Part shown: positions 35,371 through 46,610 of the stretch, piece by piece
Layout of the letters: each line of letters starts with the position of its first letter
Position numbering within the stretch: position 1 is the first letter of the stretch
Assembly: GCA_017591395.1 (NCBI GenBank)
Contig: WEDG01004286.1
Coordinates: 1 to 64,000, forward strand
Length of the DNA stretch: 64,000 bases
Source of the DNA: Schistocephalus solidus
Taxonomy: Eukaryota; Platyhelminthes; Cestoda; Diphyllobothriidea; Diphyllobothriidae
Direction: 5' to 3'
Program-made: the position numbers and the translations under genes
The notes under the pieces: generated by a model
Told to the model about the DNA's origin: nothing
What the model saw: only the letters and a program-made list of their open reading frames with translations
Databases searched by the model: none

Positions 35371-36013
35371 CCGTTGCACAAATGCACATTGGAACATTCA
35401 ACAGACAATTTAGCGAGCATACGTTAGCTATCTTGAAATTCTCGTTGGGCCTTTACATTTATATCACTGTGTAACAAAGTCAAATAAACGGGTTAGTAGA
35501 ATAAATCGTATGGATATAGGAGGAAGGGTTAAAGAAACAAAATCGCGGTTGGCCATCTGATCATCGTCAGAGAGATGGTGGCCACCGGGACATGCAACTA
35601 GATTCGGTCGACTTAATTGGTGGCTTTTGGCCGCGTTAATTACAGCGCCTGAAGAAAGTTCTTTTGGACACTCAGGACCGGTTTTTGTTTTCTCATTGCA
35701 GCCTATTTTTATGTAGCAAACATGATGATTCGTGTCTACCATATGCGCGAGAAAGAGCTTTTAATGGTCTTTATTTTACCCTTACCTCACCATGCTGGAA
35801 GCTGTTCTCTTATCTTTTGGGTAAAGACAGACTTATGCGATTTAATATGTAATGCCTCAGAGGAGCAGGCGAAGGAATAGATGCACTCAGAAGTGGTCTG
35901 GGCTGGCAGTTTGTCCTTGCCAATCTGTATAGGATGGGAATAGTTAAGAACAGTACCATACGATTTGTTCGACTTACTCGCATATTTCTTAATTACAATG
36001 TGATTTCAACGCA
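35371..36013. other. No gene recognised
   Basis: Non-coding as far as I can see. A GC-richer patch at 35540-35650 stands out from its surroundings. Overlapping ORFs on both strands (92 and 62 codons) have no motifs. Confidence 0.4.
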
Positions 36014-38043
36014 AAGGCCAGAGGAGAATCTACCGAAAGTTAGTGTCTGCTCACCAAATTATCTTTTGAATATCACAAGGTTAACCAATGAAATAATTAT
36101 ATTATAAATATAAGCTTTGTTTGGTATAAGGGCTTGCATAACATTTGCTTTTTCAAAACCTGCAGTGTACATTGATTATTGGCTTTTGAATGTACTACCA
36201 TTATCATCCTTCATAAAATATTATTAGACCATAATATTAGTCCATAGATACTCCGTCCAGCTTTCTGTTGGCTACAACAGAAATGACTGTAATCAAGTAA
36301 GGTCATCCGGCCTGATGTGCCTGAAAGAACGCTATACATGAGACGCTATTATCGTCACCGAAAGCCACCAATTCAGCCGCCCGCATCTTATTTCCACTCC
36401 GGGTGCCCACCATCCCTGTGACGACGCTCAGAAGACAGCCCCAATTTTGTTTCTTTTCCTCTCCTTCTAACGACCTAAGGACCGTATGTTTTGTTTGACT
36501 TACACACATATTTTTCTTAGTAACACAATTTTATACATGCCTGGCGAGAATCTATCGAAAGATAAATGTATGCTCATCAAATTGACTTTTGAATATTGTT
36601 AGGTTAACCAATGAAAAAATTACATTACAAGCATATGCTTTGTTGGTTATCGGTAACAGCACACAACGTTGTAGCTAATGTGGTTTTTGGTGTAATCCTA
36701 CGCTAAGAGTCACGTGTGCAAATAGGTCAGGGATATTCTTATAAGGAAGGATTGTCCCTTTTGTTTCAAAATTACCACATTCTATCAAATCAAATGTGTT
36801 CAAATGCAATACTGCTCACTTAAATTTAGATGCTCCAAAACAGTTTCATGTTCATTTAAATCACACATTCAAAACCTTCTAGTCATTAATTTATATGTTT
36901 TCTTATTATTAGCAAATTTAAATTGTCTATCCCTCCATTCTGTTGTGAATAGCAGTTAAATGAATGCTAAAGTTTTAATAACTATAACTTTTTGCGTTGT
37001 GGGAAATAAGGCTTTGAATGAAAAATGACATTACTAACTTATCAGACTTCTCTGTGTATCGTCCTCGTGCCTGACTCAAGGTCTCATCATGCACTTATAT
37101 TATCATTTTTATTTTATGAGAAATACTCAATGGCCAACTTGCCAACTTGCCAAATTTCCTGTATAAATTATCACCCAGGTTCGAGCTATTTCCCCGTCAT
37201 CCCTTAGCAGTTCACTATTCCAATAAAATCAAATGCGTTCATGATTATTACATTTTGCTATTATTTGAAATGTTCAGCAGCATTTTTATTTGCTTTTCAA
37301 ACACACTTTTACAACCGTCATGTAATTATTTAATATATTTCTTGTTATTGGGGAATGCACATTGGCTATCCCTCCCTTCCGCTTTGAATATAAGGTGAAT
37401 GAATTATAAAGTTTCAATTAATATGACGTCAAAGATCAGAATACAGCCCTTAATGTTGTTTCTGTTCCTTTCTCTTTGCCCGCCCTAACTGCCATAATGT
37501 TTTTTAAACTTACACACATATTAGTCTTAGAAACACAGGTATATACATGCAAAGGCCTGGCTAGAATCTATTGATATATTATGTATTTTTGCCAAATTGT
37601 ATTTTGAATATGGCAAGGTTAACCAATGAAAAAATTGCATTATAAGCATATGCTTTGTTGGTAATCGGACTTGAATTGTAGTTGCACGCATCTTACTCTA
37701 CCATTTAATTGAATACGCGACCCGCAGTGTACATTAATGATTGCCTTGTAAATGCACTGATGTCATCCTCCTTCATAAATTCTCCTAGAATTCGATTTTA
37801 TATCAGCGATCGTTTAGAATGACATAATATTTTGTCACAGGCAGCTAAAAATTCAACAGCCAGCGACGAAAGAGTTAAATTAAAACGGCCATCGAATTTG
37901 CTTAAAATACATATTTATGGTAAGCAATAAGAAAAATTTACTTTCCTTTAAACAATATGCATTTTCTTGACAATGCTAAGATAGCACCATTCAGTGCATA
38001 TTTTAAAATATGCTCTTCTACCTTAACTTGGTTTAAAAGTGTA
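36014..38043 (+). repeat. Cluster of old local duplications
   Basis: A block with the landmarks GGTTAACCAATGAAA and AAGCATATGCTTTGTTGG occurs three times (36014-36135, 36540-36660, 37555-37680). A second block occurs at 36708-37110 and 38229-38610 (CACGTGTGCAAATAG, CTTTGAATGAAAAA, CATGCACT), and a related third block at 37180-37430 (TTTTGCTATTATTTGAAATG, CAGCAGCATTTTTATTTGC). All are in direct orientation and clearly diverged. A GC-rich patch with a 68-codon minus ORF (36303-36509) sits between them without recognisable function. Confidence 0.6.
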
Positions 38044-39742
38044 GTGGCATAACGATCAAAAATATGCGACGCACGTTTACCCAGCGTTACTTTTTTCAAT
38101 CCGAATATGGGTATTTGCCTATATTATAAACATTCTTTGAAAACCTCGGTGTTCAGGGCACACAATAGCTCCGTAACAGCTCTCACAATGTCGTAGCTAA
38201 TTCGTTTTCTGTTAGAAACCTGAGATACGAGCCACGTGTGCAAATAGATCAGGGCAAAACTTGTAAGGAAGAATCATCTCTTTTATTCGATCAAATCAAA
38301 TTTGTTCAAGATTAATACATTTTGCTATTATTTAAATGCTCAGCAGCATTTGAATTTGCTTTTTAAACACACCTTCCCAACCGTCTTGTCATTATTTAAT
38401 ATATTTTCTTGTTATTGGCGAACGTACATTGGCTTTCCCTTCCTTCCGTTTCGAATATCAGGTAAAGGAATTCTAAAGTTTTAATGAATATTTTGTCGAG
38501 AACGTAAGGATTAACGCTTTGAATGAAAAACGACATTACGTACTTCTCAAATGTCTCCGTATGACGCCCTCATGCCTAAATAAAGGTTTCACCATGCACT
38601 GATATTGATCTTTTATTATTGCTTTTCTCATTATATTAAAAATAGCCAACGAACACTTTTTAACTTACTCATTTTGCCGATATTATTTATCTCTAATGTT
38701 TGGTATATTTTCCCGCAATCCCTTAGAAGTTGTTTATTTTTCAGTACCCTGTATAAAGCGACAACGTAATCATTTTGAAGGGTTTTCATTAATTATAAAG
38801 CAAAGCAACATTTTGCGTTTCACAAACATCACTCTGAACAGGAAAGAAAGCAACATATTCGAAGTCAGAATCATTATTTTACGTCCTGCGTTTCGATAAT
38901 AATCTCTAGCTGAATGGTATGCGTAAATGATGACTAATAAACATACCCGTTGTAGCATACGACTAATAAACATACCCCGTTTTGCAGACGCAAAGGCAAC
39001 ATAAATGAGCCAGATTGTGAATCACATTGACCCTTTGTTTTCTTAATGTTACAACTAAAAAATGCAATTTGTACGATATTCTGAATATTTTACGATGAGC
39101 ACTAAATTATCAATGGTTACAGTTACCCCTGTCTGAATGACCTGTTTATATAGTTTTCAGCTCATTGGCAAGCCTTATAAGTTCATTTATCCTCTACCTT
39201 CATCTAATGGTAGTCACTCTGCAAAAGCTCTATTTATGGATTACTTAAGAGTTATCAAGTGAAGAATGATGTTGTTAATAATAAAAATTTGTTTCTTTCT
39301 AGTGGGTGGCTTTAGACAAAGATGAAAAACTAAGGACCAAGAAGATTGCTTACGGGTATTTCTGCCTGCCTCATGCATCTGTTATAGCATGTTGTTTACG
39401 CATATACTGCAAACCGGGATTGAGAATGAAAAAACACGTCCGATCACACTTGAAATGGGAAGTCTGACTCATTCAAACCTCAAACGCGCAGTATCATGGA
39501 AGGGAAAAAAATTAGATAAAAGTCTTTGCATAATATGGGCGTTGTGAATAGAAAAATCATTGAAGTGCACCTAGGTACATCGGGAGTATCAAAGTAACAA
39601 GTATGGGAGGCTTGTGAAAATGTGAACGTTATCCAATGGAATAATAACATTTTATGTAAATAGGTATGAGTAAAGTTAGTAAAAAGCATCTATTATCAGT
39701 TCATCTTTTCATAGAACGACAATTCTAAATGCTTAACATCCT

Positions 39743-39795
39743 CCTTATCTTAACCTAACTCAAGCGTTAACCCTAACCTTGCACCTTACCCCAGA
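39743..39795 (-). repeat. Telomere-like block (CCCTAA strand)
   Basis: A degenerate run of CTTAACCTAACTC, GTTAACCCTAACC and CACCTTACCCC resembles the C-rich strand of TTAGGG telomere repeats. The duplicate is at 50409-50465. Only one exact CCCTAA is present, so this is degenerate at best. Confidence 0.35.
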
Positions 39796-40550
39796 CTCAG
39801 TTCATTCTGTCACCTTAATACGTAACCATAGTTCACAGGAATAGAGCACACAGTGATTATGTCTAAGCCTATTGGAAGAAGTTGACCTCACACTTACTTG
39901 TATTTTATTATTTTAAAAAATTACCCAATCGTAATTTTCTGGAAGCAAAAAAATTCAAAAATTTGGTTTTACTTAGGCAAGCTTCACAGTATGCTAGAAT
40001 TTAAATGAAATTGCTAAATTTGTATATCCCTACTTCGTATACTTAAAAGGCAGCTTTTCGTTCACCATATTTATAAAATAGGTAGGGATAAAAAGGATGA
40101 AGCAGTTTATATGAAATGCAGTCTGACTTGAATTGTAAAGACAAACATTTGCCTACACTTTCCTGTAGTTTGGGCCTAAACTGCTCGATATTTATTCAGT
40201 TTAAAACAAATGTATCCACTGGGGCTTGAATAGAAAAACGAACTTTCTGCGCGTTGCAAATGAAACCGCGAATAGGGCACCCATAAAACTTTCACACCTC
40301 GGTTTCAACTGGCAGGAATATCAACGAATTGTATCGTCTCAAATGCCTGGAGGCGTTAACAAATATGCCTATTTTGATTGTAGTAAGTTATTAGCCATTA
40401 TTTACCGTAGACATTGCTAAACTGTCTTTCTACTTCAGGGGAGTTTAAAAGGAAGGTAACGTTGACATCTGTGGCTGCTTCACAGAACATGGGAACAGAA
40501 CCGGCCGCAATGCATGTGGCTTAACCAAACCTCCGGAAAATTACGTTGAG

Positions 40551-40675
40551 GAGCAGGTTGAGGGTAAGGGCCAGATTTGGAGTTTGGGTTAGGTTGGTTT
40601 TAAGGGTAAGAGTTTGAGTTCGTGTAAATTCTAGGGTTAAGTGTTGGGCTAGGGTTAAAATTATGGTTAGAGTGC
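40551..40675 (+). repeat. Telomere-like block (TTAGGG strand)
   Basis: A degenerate G-rich run with GGGTAAGGG, GGGTTAGG, TAAGGGTAAG, CTAGGGTTAAG and CTAGGGTTAAAATTATGGTTAG spans about 120 bp. The minus strand therefore translates as a Leu/Thr repeat (part of the frame at 40521-40721). The duplicate in unit 2 is at 51232-51356. Its polarity is opposite to the block at 39743-39795. Confidence 0.45.
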
Positions 40676-41801
40676 GGTGTTTAGATGTGGGAATATTTGC
40701 CCTTCCTTGAATGAAGCGCAAGACTGTTTATTTTCTAGGCAAGTTTTGCTACAATTAATTAAAAAGGAATGATGAGCTACGCTCGGTATTTTGTTATTTT
40801 ATCACTCTTATATATGTTCTGGATTCCAATGGCGAGCATGCATATTCTGACTAGTAATCTACAAAGCTCGAATTTGCCTGCGATCTTTTAAATAGCATTT
40901 CCTAGTCGACTGCAGTGCGATATGACAGCCTCTTTTAAAACAACTTACTGAGATTCAAGTTCCAGGTCCCTTAAGCACCTGGTTGTGTACGAAAGTCCGA
41001 CAAAGTGAGGTAGTGAAAACTTGCAAGTTCAACCTCTGTTATGTTGATCAGAAGGCCGTTTGTTTAGTCTTAGTCACGATACGGTCACTGTTAGCGCTAA
41101 ATTAGACAGAACGGAAAGCCAATGTACCATCCTTAGTCGTTCAGATCAATCAATATCACAACCTCTGGACAGAGCCGCCGGTAAGGCGTCGGGCTCGAAA
41201 CCAACTGCGCCTTGCTGCGATTCATTATTCCTCTCGTTCTAATTTTAGACAGCGAGAGACCAACACATCAAAATCGATACGGAGAGCAGCATATGGACAG
41301 CTGCAGACGACCAAAACTAAGAAGACAGGGACTGGTCGATCATGGACCGATAAAATCCCACCTAAAAATTGCGCGTAGTTTGTCTTATCCCTTATCAAAA
41401 GCGTCCTTGCATTCACATCGGTCCGACCGACCACACTAACATAATCGGACAGTGCTACGAGGTGAAAAATTATCAGAGGTGGTTGGCCACGCCTTTGATA
41501 CCGGTCATGAGTTTAACGTTACAGCAACTGACAAAAAAATCGTCAACACCGGAAAGGAGGGCAGGACAAGGATTGAGTAAAGCGTGGCTCTCTAAAAATA
41601 ACTCAATCAATCGATGTCTCGACCATATACCGGCTACCAAAGCCTAGTCACATCCAGGCTTGCGTCACTGACATAAGATTCGTTACTATAAACACAGTTT
41701 TTTTTCTTGGATGGTGGACCTCTGCACGAGTTTGCAACGGTAATCTATCAATCCTTGCACTCCCTTCTCATACTAAAAAGCCTTAACTGCCAGGTTGAGC
41801 A

Positions 41802-42041
41802 ATGTGTCTCAAGCAGTACAAGCACGGGACACAACTATTTGAAGCAATATTAGCAGGAACACCGAAGGACGTATGTTTTGCGGTCGTCATCTCTTTGGTC
41901 GCTCTTATGTTTCTGATGTTAATCATGGGTGGAAGTGGGAACGGAAGGCAATCGAATATGAAATTCATTAAAAATAACATAATGAAACGTGTGCTCTTTT
42001 TTGAATCGGCTGCATATAATTTTCTTATCTTGCTAGCCTGA
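41802..42041 (+). CDS. Small ORF with a membrane-like segment
   Basis: A 79-codon frame with one strongly hydrophobic stretch (VCFAVVISLVALMFLMLIM, residues about 25-43) after a hydrophilic N-terminus. Unit 2 carries the same start at 52644, but a 1 bp indel and substitutions after the hydrophobic stretch end it at 52814 (56 codons). The shared part is explained by the recent duplication and is not evidence of selection. I do not recognise it and consider it a weak candidate. Confidence 0.15.
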   Translation: MCLKQYKHGTQLFEAILAGTPKDVCFAVVISLVALMFLMLIMGGSGNGRQSNMKFIKNNIMKRVLFFESAAYNFLILLA

Positions 42042-43246
42042 AAATCTTAACTTCTGTGAAATACCTTTTAGGTAATTCCGTGGAATTTGTGTCATCTTCA
42101 ATCTTGGTGAGATTGGAGCCATGCGGGACTGGCATTAAACAACGACTTCACGGCGGGTCATACACTACGTCTAAGCTCGTTTTCCAGTCACATGCCTGAA
42201 ACATGCCATTGGTGCATTGTGTGGAGGTGGGCTGAGATTTGGAGAGAAGGAAGTCGATGCAGGTTGGATCCAGCACCACGTGGTGTACCTCTATATGTGC
42301 ACGTGCATATTATTAAATCATCCTCATGCGCCGAAACTTGAAAGGTTTCTGGCTGGCCGGTTAAATTTGTCCTACTGAGCACTGCGGGGAGACTCCAATG
42401 ACTGCCTCGTGATGACATTCTACTCTTCTCGGAGGCCGAGTTCGTTTGGGTTTGGGAGCCAGATTTTGTATTGGAAGCGTCTACTTACAGTTTAGTTCCG
42501 TCGGTCACCGCGTCCTAGTCCATGTCCGTTGATCGATCCCGATACCTTGCCTGTCTACGCCTGCTTACAGGTGATTCGGTTTTTGGATAAGCATAAATTA
42601 CGTTGTAGGCATCGAAAGACAGTAATTTATCTGGAAAAACAAGAAGCAATTCAAGGGTTGAGGAAATGCTGATGCCTAAAATCGGACCTGGCTGTAAGCC
42701 TAGCTAATTGATTATGCGTTTCAGTTACTGGCTGCTTTGCGCTTTTTCACAATGACAGAAGAATAACATATCAGGAGGGACCGAAGGTCCAAAATTCATC
42801 CTCTTATCGGACTATAACATATGAATTTCATTTTTAAGTGCCTGGGGTGATTGCTAAGCAAGACGCCACATAGTGTTCCTAAAAGTTAACAATTGATGTG
42901 CACTATTTCATACATTTCCTGAGCGGCATTTATAAATGAAAAATATCACCTCAAATCGAATGGAGTTTGAATGGTTTTAACATTTCAATATCATGTTTTC
43001 GGTTATAAATTGAAGAATATTTGATTGACTAGCATATGAGTTCAAAAAAATATTTTTGCTTGTGTTGTTTATGGTATATATTTGATTTCATTTAGGCACG
43101 AAAAATCAATTGCAAAAAACTTATTACTTCATTTACAGTCATTTTTTACTGTCCCGCACGGAGACTGATATTTCAACCCCACTGTCCTCGCTTCCTATGT
43201 GAACAACTTTTTAAATGAATGGGATTCGAATGGGCGTTGTACGGTC

Positions 43247-43366
43247 TCGTAAGTAGATCTCGTAAGTAGAAACTTTTGAAACTCGTAAGTAGAAACTCGT
43301 AAGTAGAAACTTTTGTAAGTAGAAACTTTCGTAAGTAGAAATCTCGTAAGTAGAAACTTTTGAAAC
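43247..43366 (+). repeat. Minisatellite of GTAAGTAGA units
   Basis: Seven copies of GTAAGTAGA occur in about 120 bp, separated by AACTC, AACTTTTG or AATCTC spacers. Unit 2 has a single copy at about 54109, so the array expanded in unit 1 or contracted in unit 2. Confidence 0.75.
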
Positions 43367-45247
43367 TTAAAAATGTCATGTTATTGCACATAAATGTAAG
43401 AAGATATGTTTGGCTAGCATATGCGTTCAAGAATATAATTTTTGTTACGTTTTCTATGAAATATGCTTGCATTTAGATGTGCATCAAAATCTAATTAAAA
43501 AGGTTACACTTCATAAGATTTATTTTATTATTAAATGGCTTTTTGCAGGCAACCGAGCAGTCTTACATTCAAAAGTTGGTATCCTGATTTATCTAAAATA
43601 ATATTGACAGCACCACAGGCTTATCGATACCCCAAGCCCACTGAGGAATTCATTTGTAATCAAAAACAGATTTTAAAATGTATGTTAACAATAAATGCGA
43701 TCAGTAATGGTGAGCGGTTGCTTCTGGGGAGTTTTCATATAGTGTTTATGTGTAACTACAGCCGTTTTGCAGAAGAGCATGGTTGCAGATAACACATCTT
43801 CACATGGGAATTTAACTTAGACTGAGCTCGAAAATGCATTCAATACATTCTTAGCATACTTCTTCCGATGTTTCATTAGTACGTCATAGATCCTATGGCA
43901 TGTCATATGTACAAAATATAATAAATTCGTGATAGAGATAGTTAATTGAGGAGAATAGCAAGATGTTTCTTTAAGATTTAAGATTTCGCATTTGTTTTAT
44001 TAATCCACATTCTTGTGGGCACTTGTGAGATTCCTTATTTCAAAAAATGATTAAAATATATTCAGAACTGATGGCACACCTGCACTAGACAAATGCTTTC
44101 CTAAAGTCTCTGTCATTATCATCAGCAGATCCCAGAGACGCGTGCATTCCGAAATTCTGGCACTCTCAAAAGCATCCAATAGTCCGGGTGGGAGTATGAG
44201 TGCAAAGGTCACCAAAATCACGCAGATACGTCCGAACTCGATAAACAGTGTGATTGAGGTATGGTTGACTGATGATTGGTTGACTGCTATCTGGTACAGT
44301 CCTTGCGGTAGTTTATAATTGCATTGACGCTGGCCGATAGAGGAACATACAACGATATTCCATGAGATGTGGTGAAATGGATAGGTTAATTAGGATTGCA
44401 TGTACATGTTCATCTTACATCTTTTCAAACGAAAAGGGAAATTAAAAAACTTCGTACTTATCACGGTAAAATCTTGCTGCTCAAAATCGCTGGAAAGATA
44501 CTCTCTCACATCCAGAGCAGGGACTTTGTCTGGAATGTCAATTTGGCTTCAGCCGACACCTCAGATAAACAAAATAATATTTAGAGTTAGCTAGATACAC
44601 GAGAAGTTCCAGGAACTGCCAACCGACCTTCATATGACCTTCGTGGATATGACGACTACGTGAATCGTAGCAGTTCACTGAGTGGGTCGTATGGTAGCTC
44701 GGACCTAACGCTGGGTATAGACACCTAAACGCATTTTCCTCAATATAAGTCGACATCCCTGCGCCACCTTGCTGTGAGGAACATTGTGTTTCTGTTCGAA
44801 ACTGATGCTCAAAATTTCATTCGTTTTTAAATATTCCTATCTTGAGAAATATAATAAGAAATCTTCAATGCTCTTCCGAGAGAAATAATTATAAAAAAAC
44901 TTAAATACTTTTTAGAACTGCGTTACGTTCTTTCTGTTATTTTCTTCCTCTGGTATCCCCATTAGTCTTCAAATAAATCAGGGATGTACACAACACAATA
45001 CGCTTTCAAAAAATACCTAATATAGTTTCCGTGGGTGGCCGATAGCCTTCAGTTGCATTCAAGTATCAGCTGGAAATTAACCGTGTTAGTTTAAACCTGA
45101 CATTAAGATCTTTTTAAATGACATTTAATCGATATGCATGTCCATGCATTCCTTGTTTTTTCTGCAGTAATTCTGGGCCGTCGCGGCCATTCTTTCTTGG
45201 TAAGGAATACCTATGGTTTATCTTAAGTCGAAATGGGATACTAGAGC

Positions 45248-45679
45248 TGTTACGGAGACGGGATCCGCAGTTGAGTCGTGGCCCAAAGCGGAAATGGCAC
45301 GTGTTGACGCACGTCGAAATAGGCCAAGCCGGCTGAGAAAAATGCACAGGCAACCAGGCAACCAATCAGTGTGCGCCACTGCACCGAGCACGCGTCAAGC
45401 CCCCACGCATGCATGCGGCCCAAATTCGAGATGTTTCCGCTAGGGGTTTTCCAGCCTGAGAGGCGACCAATCAATGCGAGCCATGTTGCAGGCCACAAAG
45501 TTCCAGAACGCTCCTCGTCACGATTGGTCGGAATGTTCGAAAACCCCGAGAACTCAATAAATAGACGAGGTTTGATGAGCTTGACATCAGCTGTTTTCTG
45601 TTGGCCCAGAATAAAGAGTTTTTTTCTGTCCAGAAACCGGCTTTGCCTTCTCCTCTATCACACCCGTTGGGATATAACA
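45248..45679 (+). mobile_element. 5' LTR of Gypsy-type element
   Basis: The inferred LTR begins TGTTACGG and ends ATATAACA, giving the inverted termini TGTTA...TAACA, 432 bp. It is directly followed by AACTGGCGACGCAGGG, which has the form of a primer-binding site region, and then by gag. Inside are CCAAT boxes at 45362-45366, 45467-45471 and, inverted, 45523-45527, an AATAAATAG TATA-like site at 45556 and AATAAA at 45610-45615. No 3' LTR exists, because the element is cut inside the integrase, so the boundaries rest on the termini and on the match of the left flank with 29241-29618. Confidence 0.7.
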
Positions 45680-45700
45680 AACTGGCGACGCAGGGTCTGA
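45680..45700 (+). promoter_or_regulatory. Probable primer-binding site
   Basis: TGGCGACGCAGGG directly after the LTR has the position and the leading TGG expected of a site complementary to a tRNA 3' end that primes minus-strand cDNA. Which tRNA is meant cannot be told here. Confidence 0.5.
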
Positions 45701-45704
45701 CCTT

Positions 45705-46610
45705 ATGATTACAGCAGAACAAATGCAGCAGTTAATCGACGCACAACGGGCCAGTTTTGCGGTTCTGTTTTTAGAAATGCAAAAAAGTTGGACTTCGGCT
45801 GGGAAGAAGAAACGAAAACAACTTGAAGACCAGATCACAAAATTTAATTACGATCCCGACGGCGGTGCCAATTTTGAAGTTTGGTACCGAAAATATGCAC
45901 TTCTATTAGAAGAGGAATGCTCAAATGTGTAGGACAAAGAGAAGGTGGAAGTTCTGGTTTTGAAGCTAGGCGAGCGCAAAATATGAGCATTACGTAAAGT
46001 TCATTTTGCCAAATATTCCGGAAGATATTTCATTTGAGGAAACAGTTAAGAATTTGAAATCATTGTTTAGTTTCGCAAAGTCGTTATTCAACCGACGTTA
46101 CAAGTGTTTAAACATAGAACGGTAGCCTGAAAGAGACTATTTTGACCTAGCTAGCCGATTGAATTATGCCTATTATCAAAAAGCCCTAAAACAAACCACT
46201 AATCGGCAGATAAAGGCATTCGTTTTCATTAAATCACTAACTCTGCCGGAAGATACTGACGTCCACACACGATTGCTCGCTCAGCTAGATCAGAAAGCCG
46301 ATATGACTGTGCAACAACTAGCAGAGGAGTGTGACCGGATCATCAATATCATAAACGACACTAGGCTGATCGCTGACGTAAACAGCCATCCTGGGCGTGT
46401 TTTTGAAACGAAAGCGAGCAGACCGAAGGAGAACACTGGTTTTGCAAAGAAGCCAAAGATGGTTTGCTGGTAGTGTGGCAGGTGGCATTTCGTGTCAAAT
46501 TGTCCATATCGTATGAGAAGGTGTTAAAAGTGTTCGCTGGTTGGTGACAAAGCGACACACTGTCGCGCAAAACAATCAAGTCCTGGAAATAAATGTAATG
46601 TAATTGCGCA
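45705..46610 (+). pseudogene. Gypsy gag (capsid and nucleocapsid) relic
   Basis: The first frame (45705-45932) starts MITAEQMQQLIDAQRASF and has a coiled, Gln/Lys-rich N-terminus, then FEVWYRKYALLLEEE. After a TAG at 45930-45932 it continues with frameshifts (VEVLVLKLGER, then SFEETVKNLKSLF in another frame). It resumes at 46159-46473 (AYYQKALKQTTNRQIKAFV, LLAQLDQKADMTVQQLAEEC). A retroviral-type zinc knuckle follows: C-W-stop-C-G-R-W-H then C, with the stop at 46471-46473 lying inside the knuckle, and a second Cys cluster near 46526-46563. Gag proteins form the particle and bind RNA. The stops and shifts make it dead. Confidence 0.75.

Noticed and set aside
40521..40721. Leu/Thr-repeat protein on the minus strand (also 51204-51410)
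   Set aside because: It is the translation of degenerate TTAGGG-like repeats, not a gene.
41170..41215. tRNA-like stretch with GGCTCGAAACC (resembling a Pol III B box), repeated near 52010-52055
   Set aside because: No A box at the right distance and the arms do not fold into a cloverleaf. One 11-base match is not enough for a tRNA or a SINE head.
45250..45838. Overlapping ORFs on both strands across the Gypsy LTR and gag start
   Set aside because: They are shadows of the GC-richer LTR and of the gag frame, without motifs of their own.
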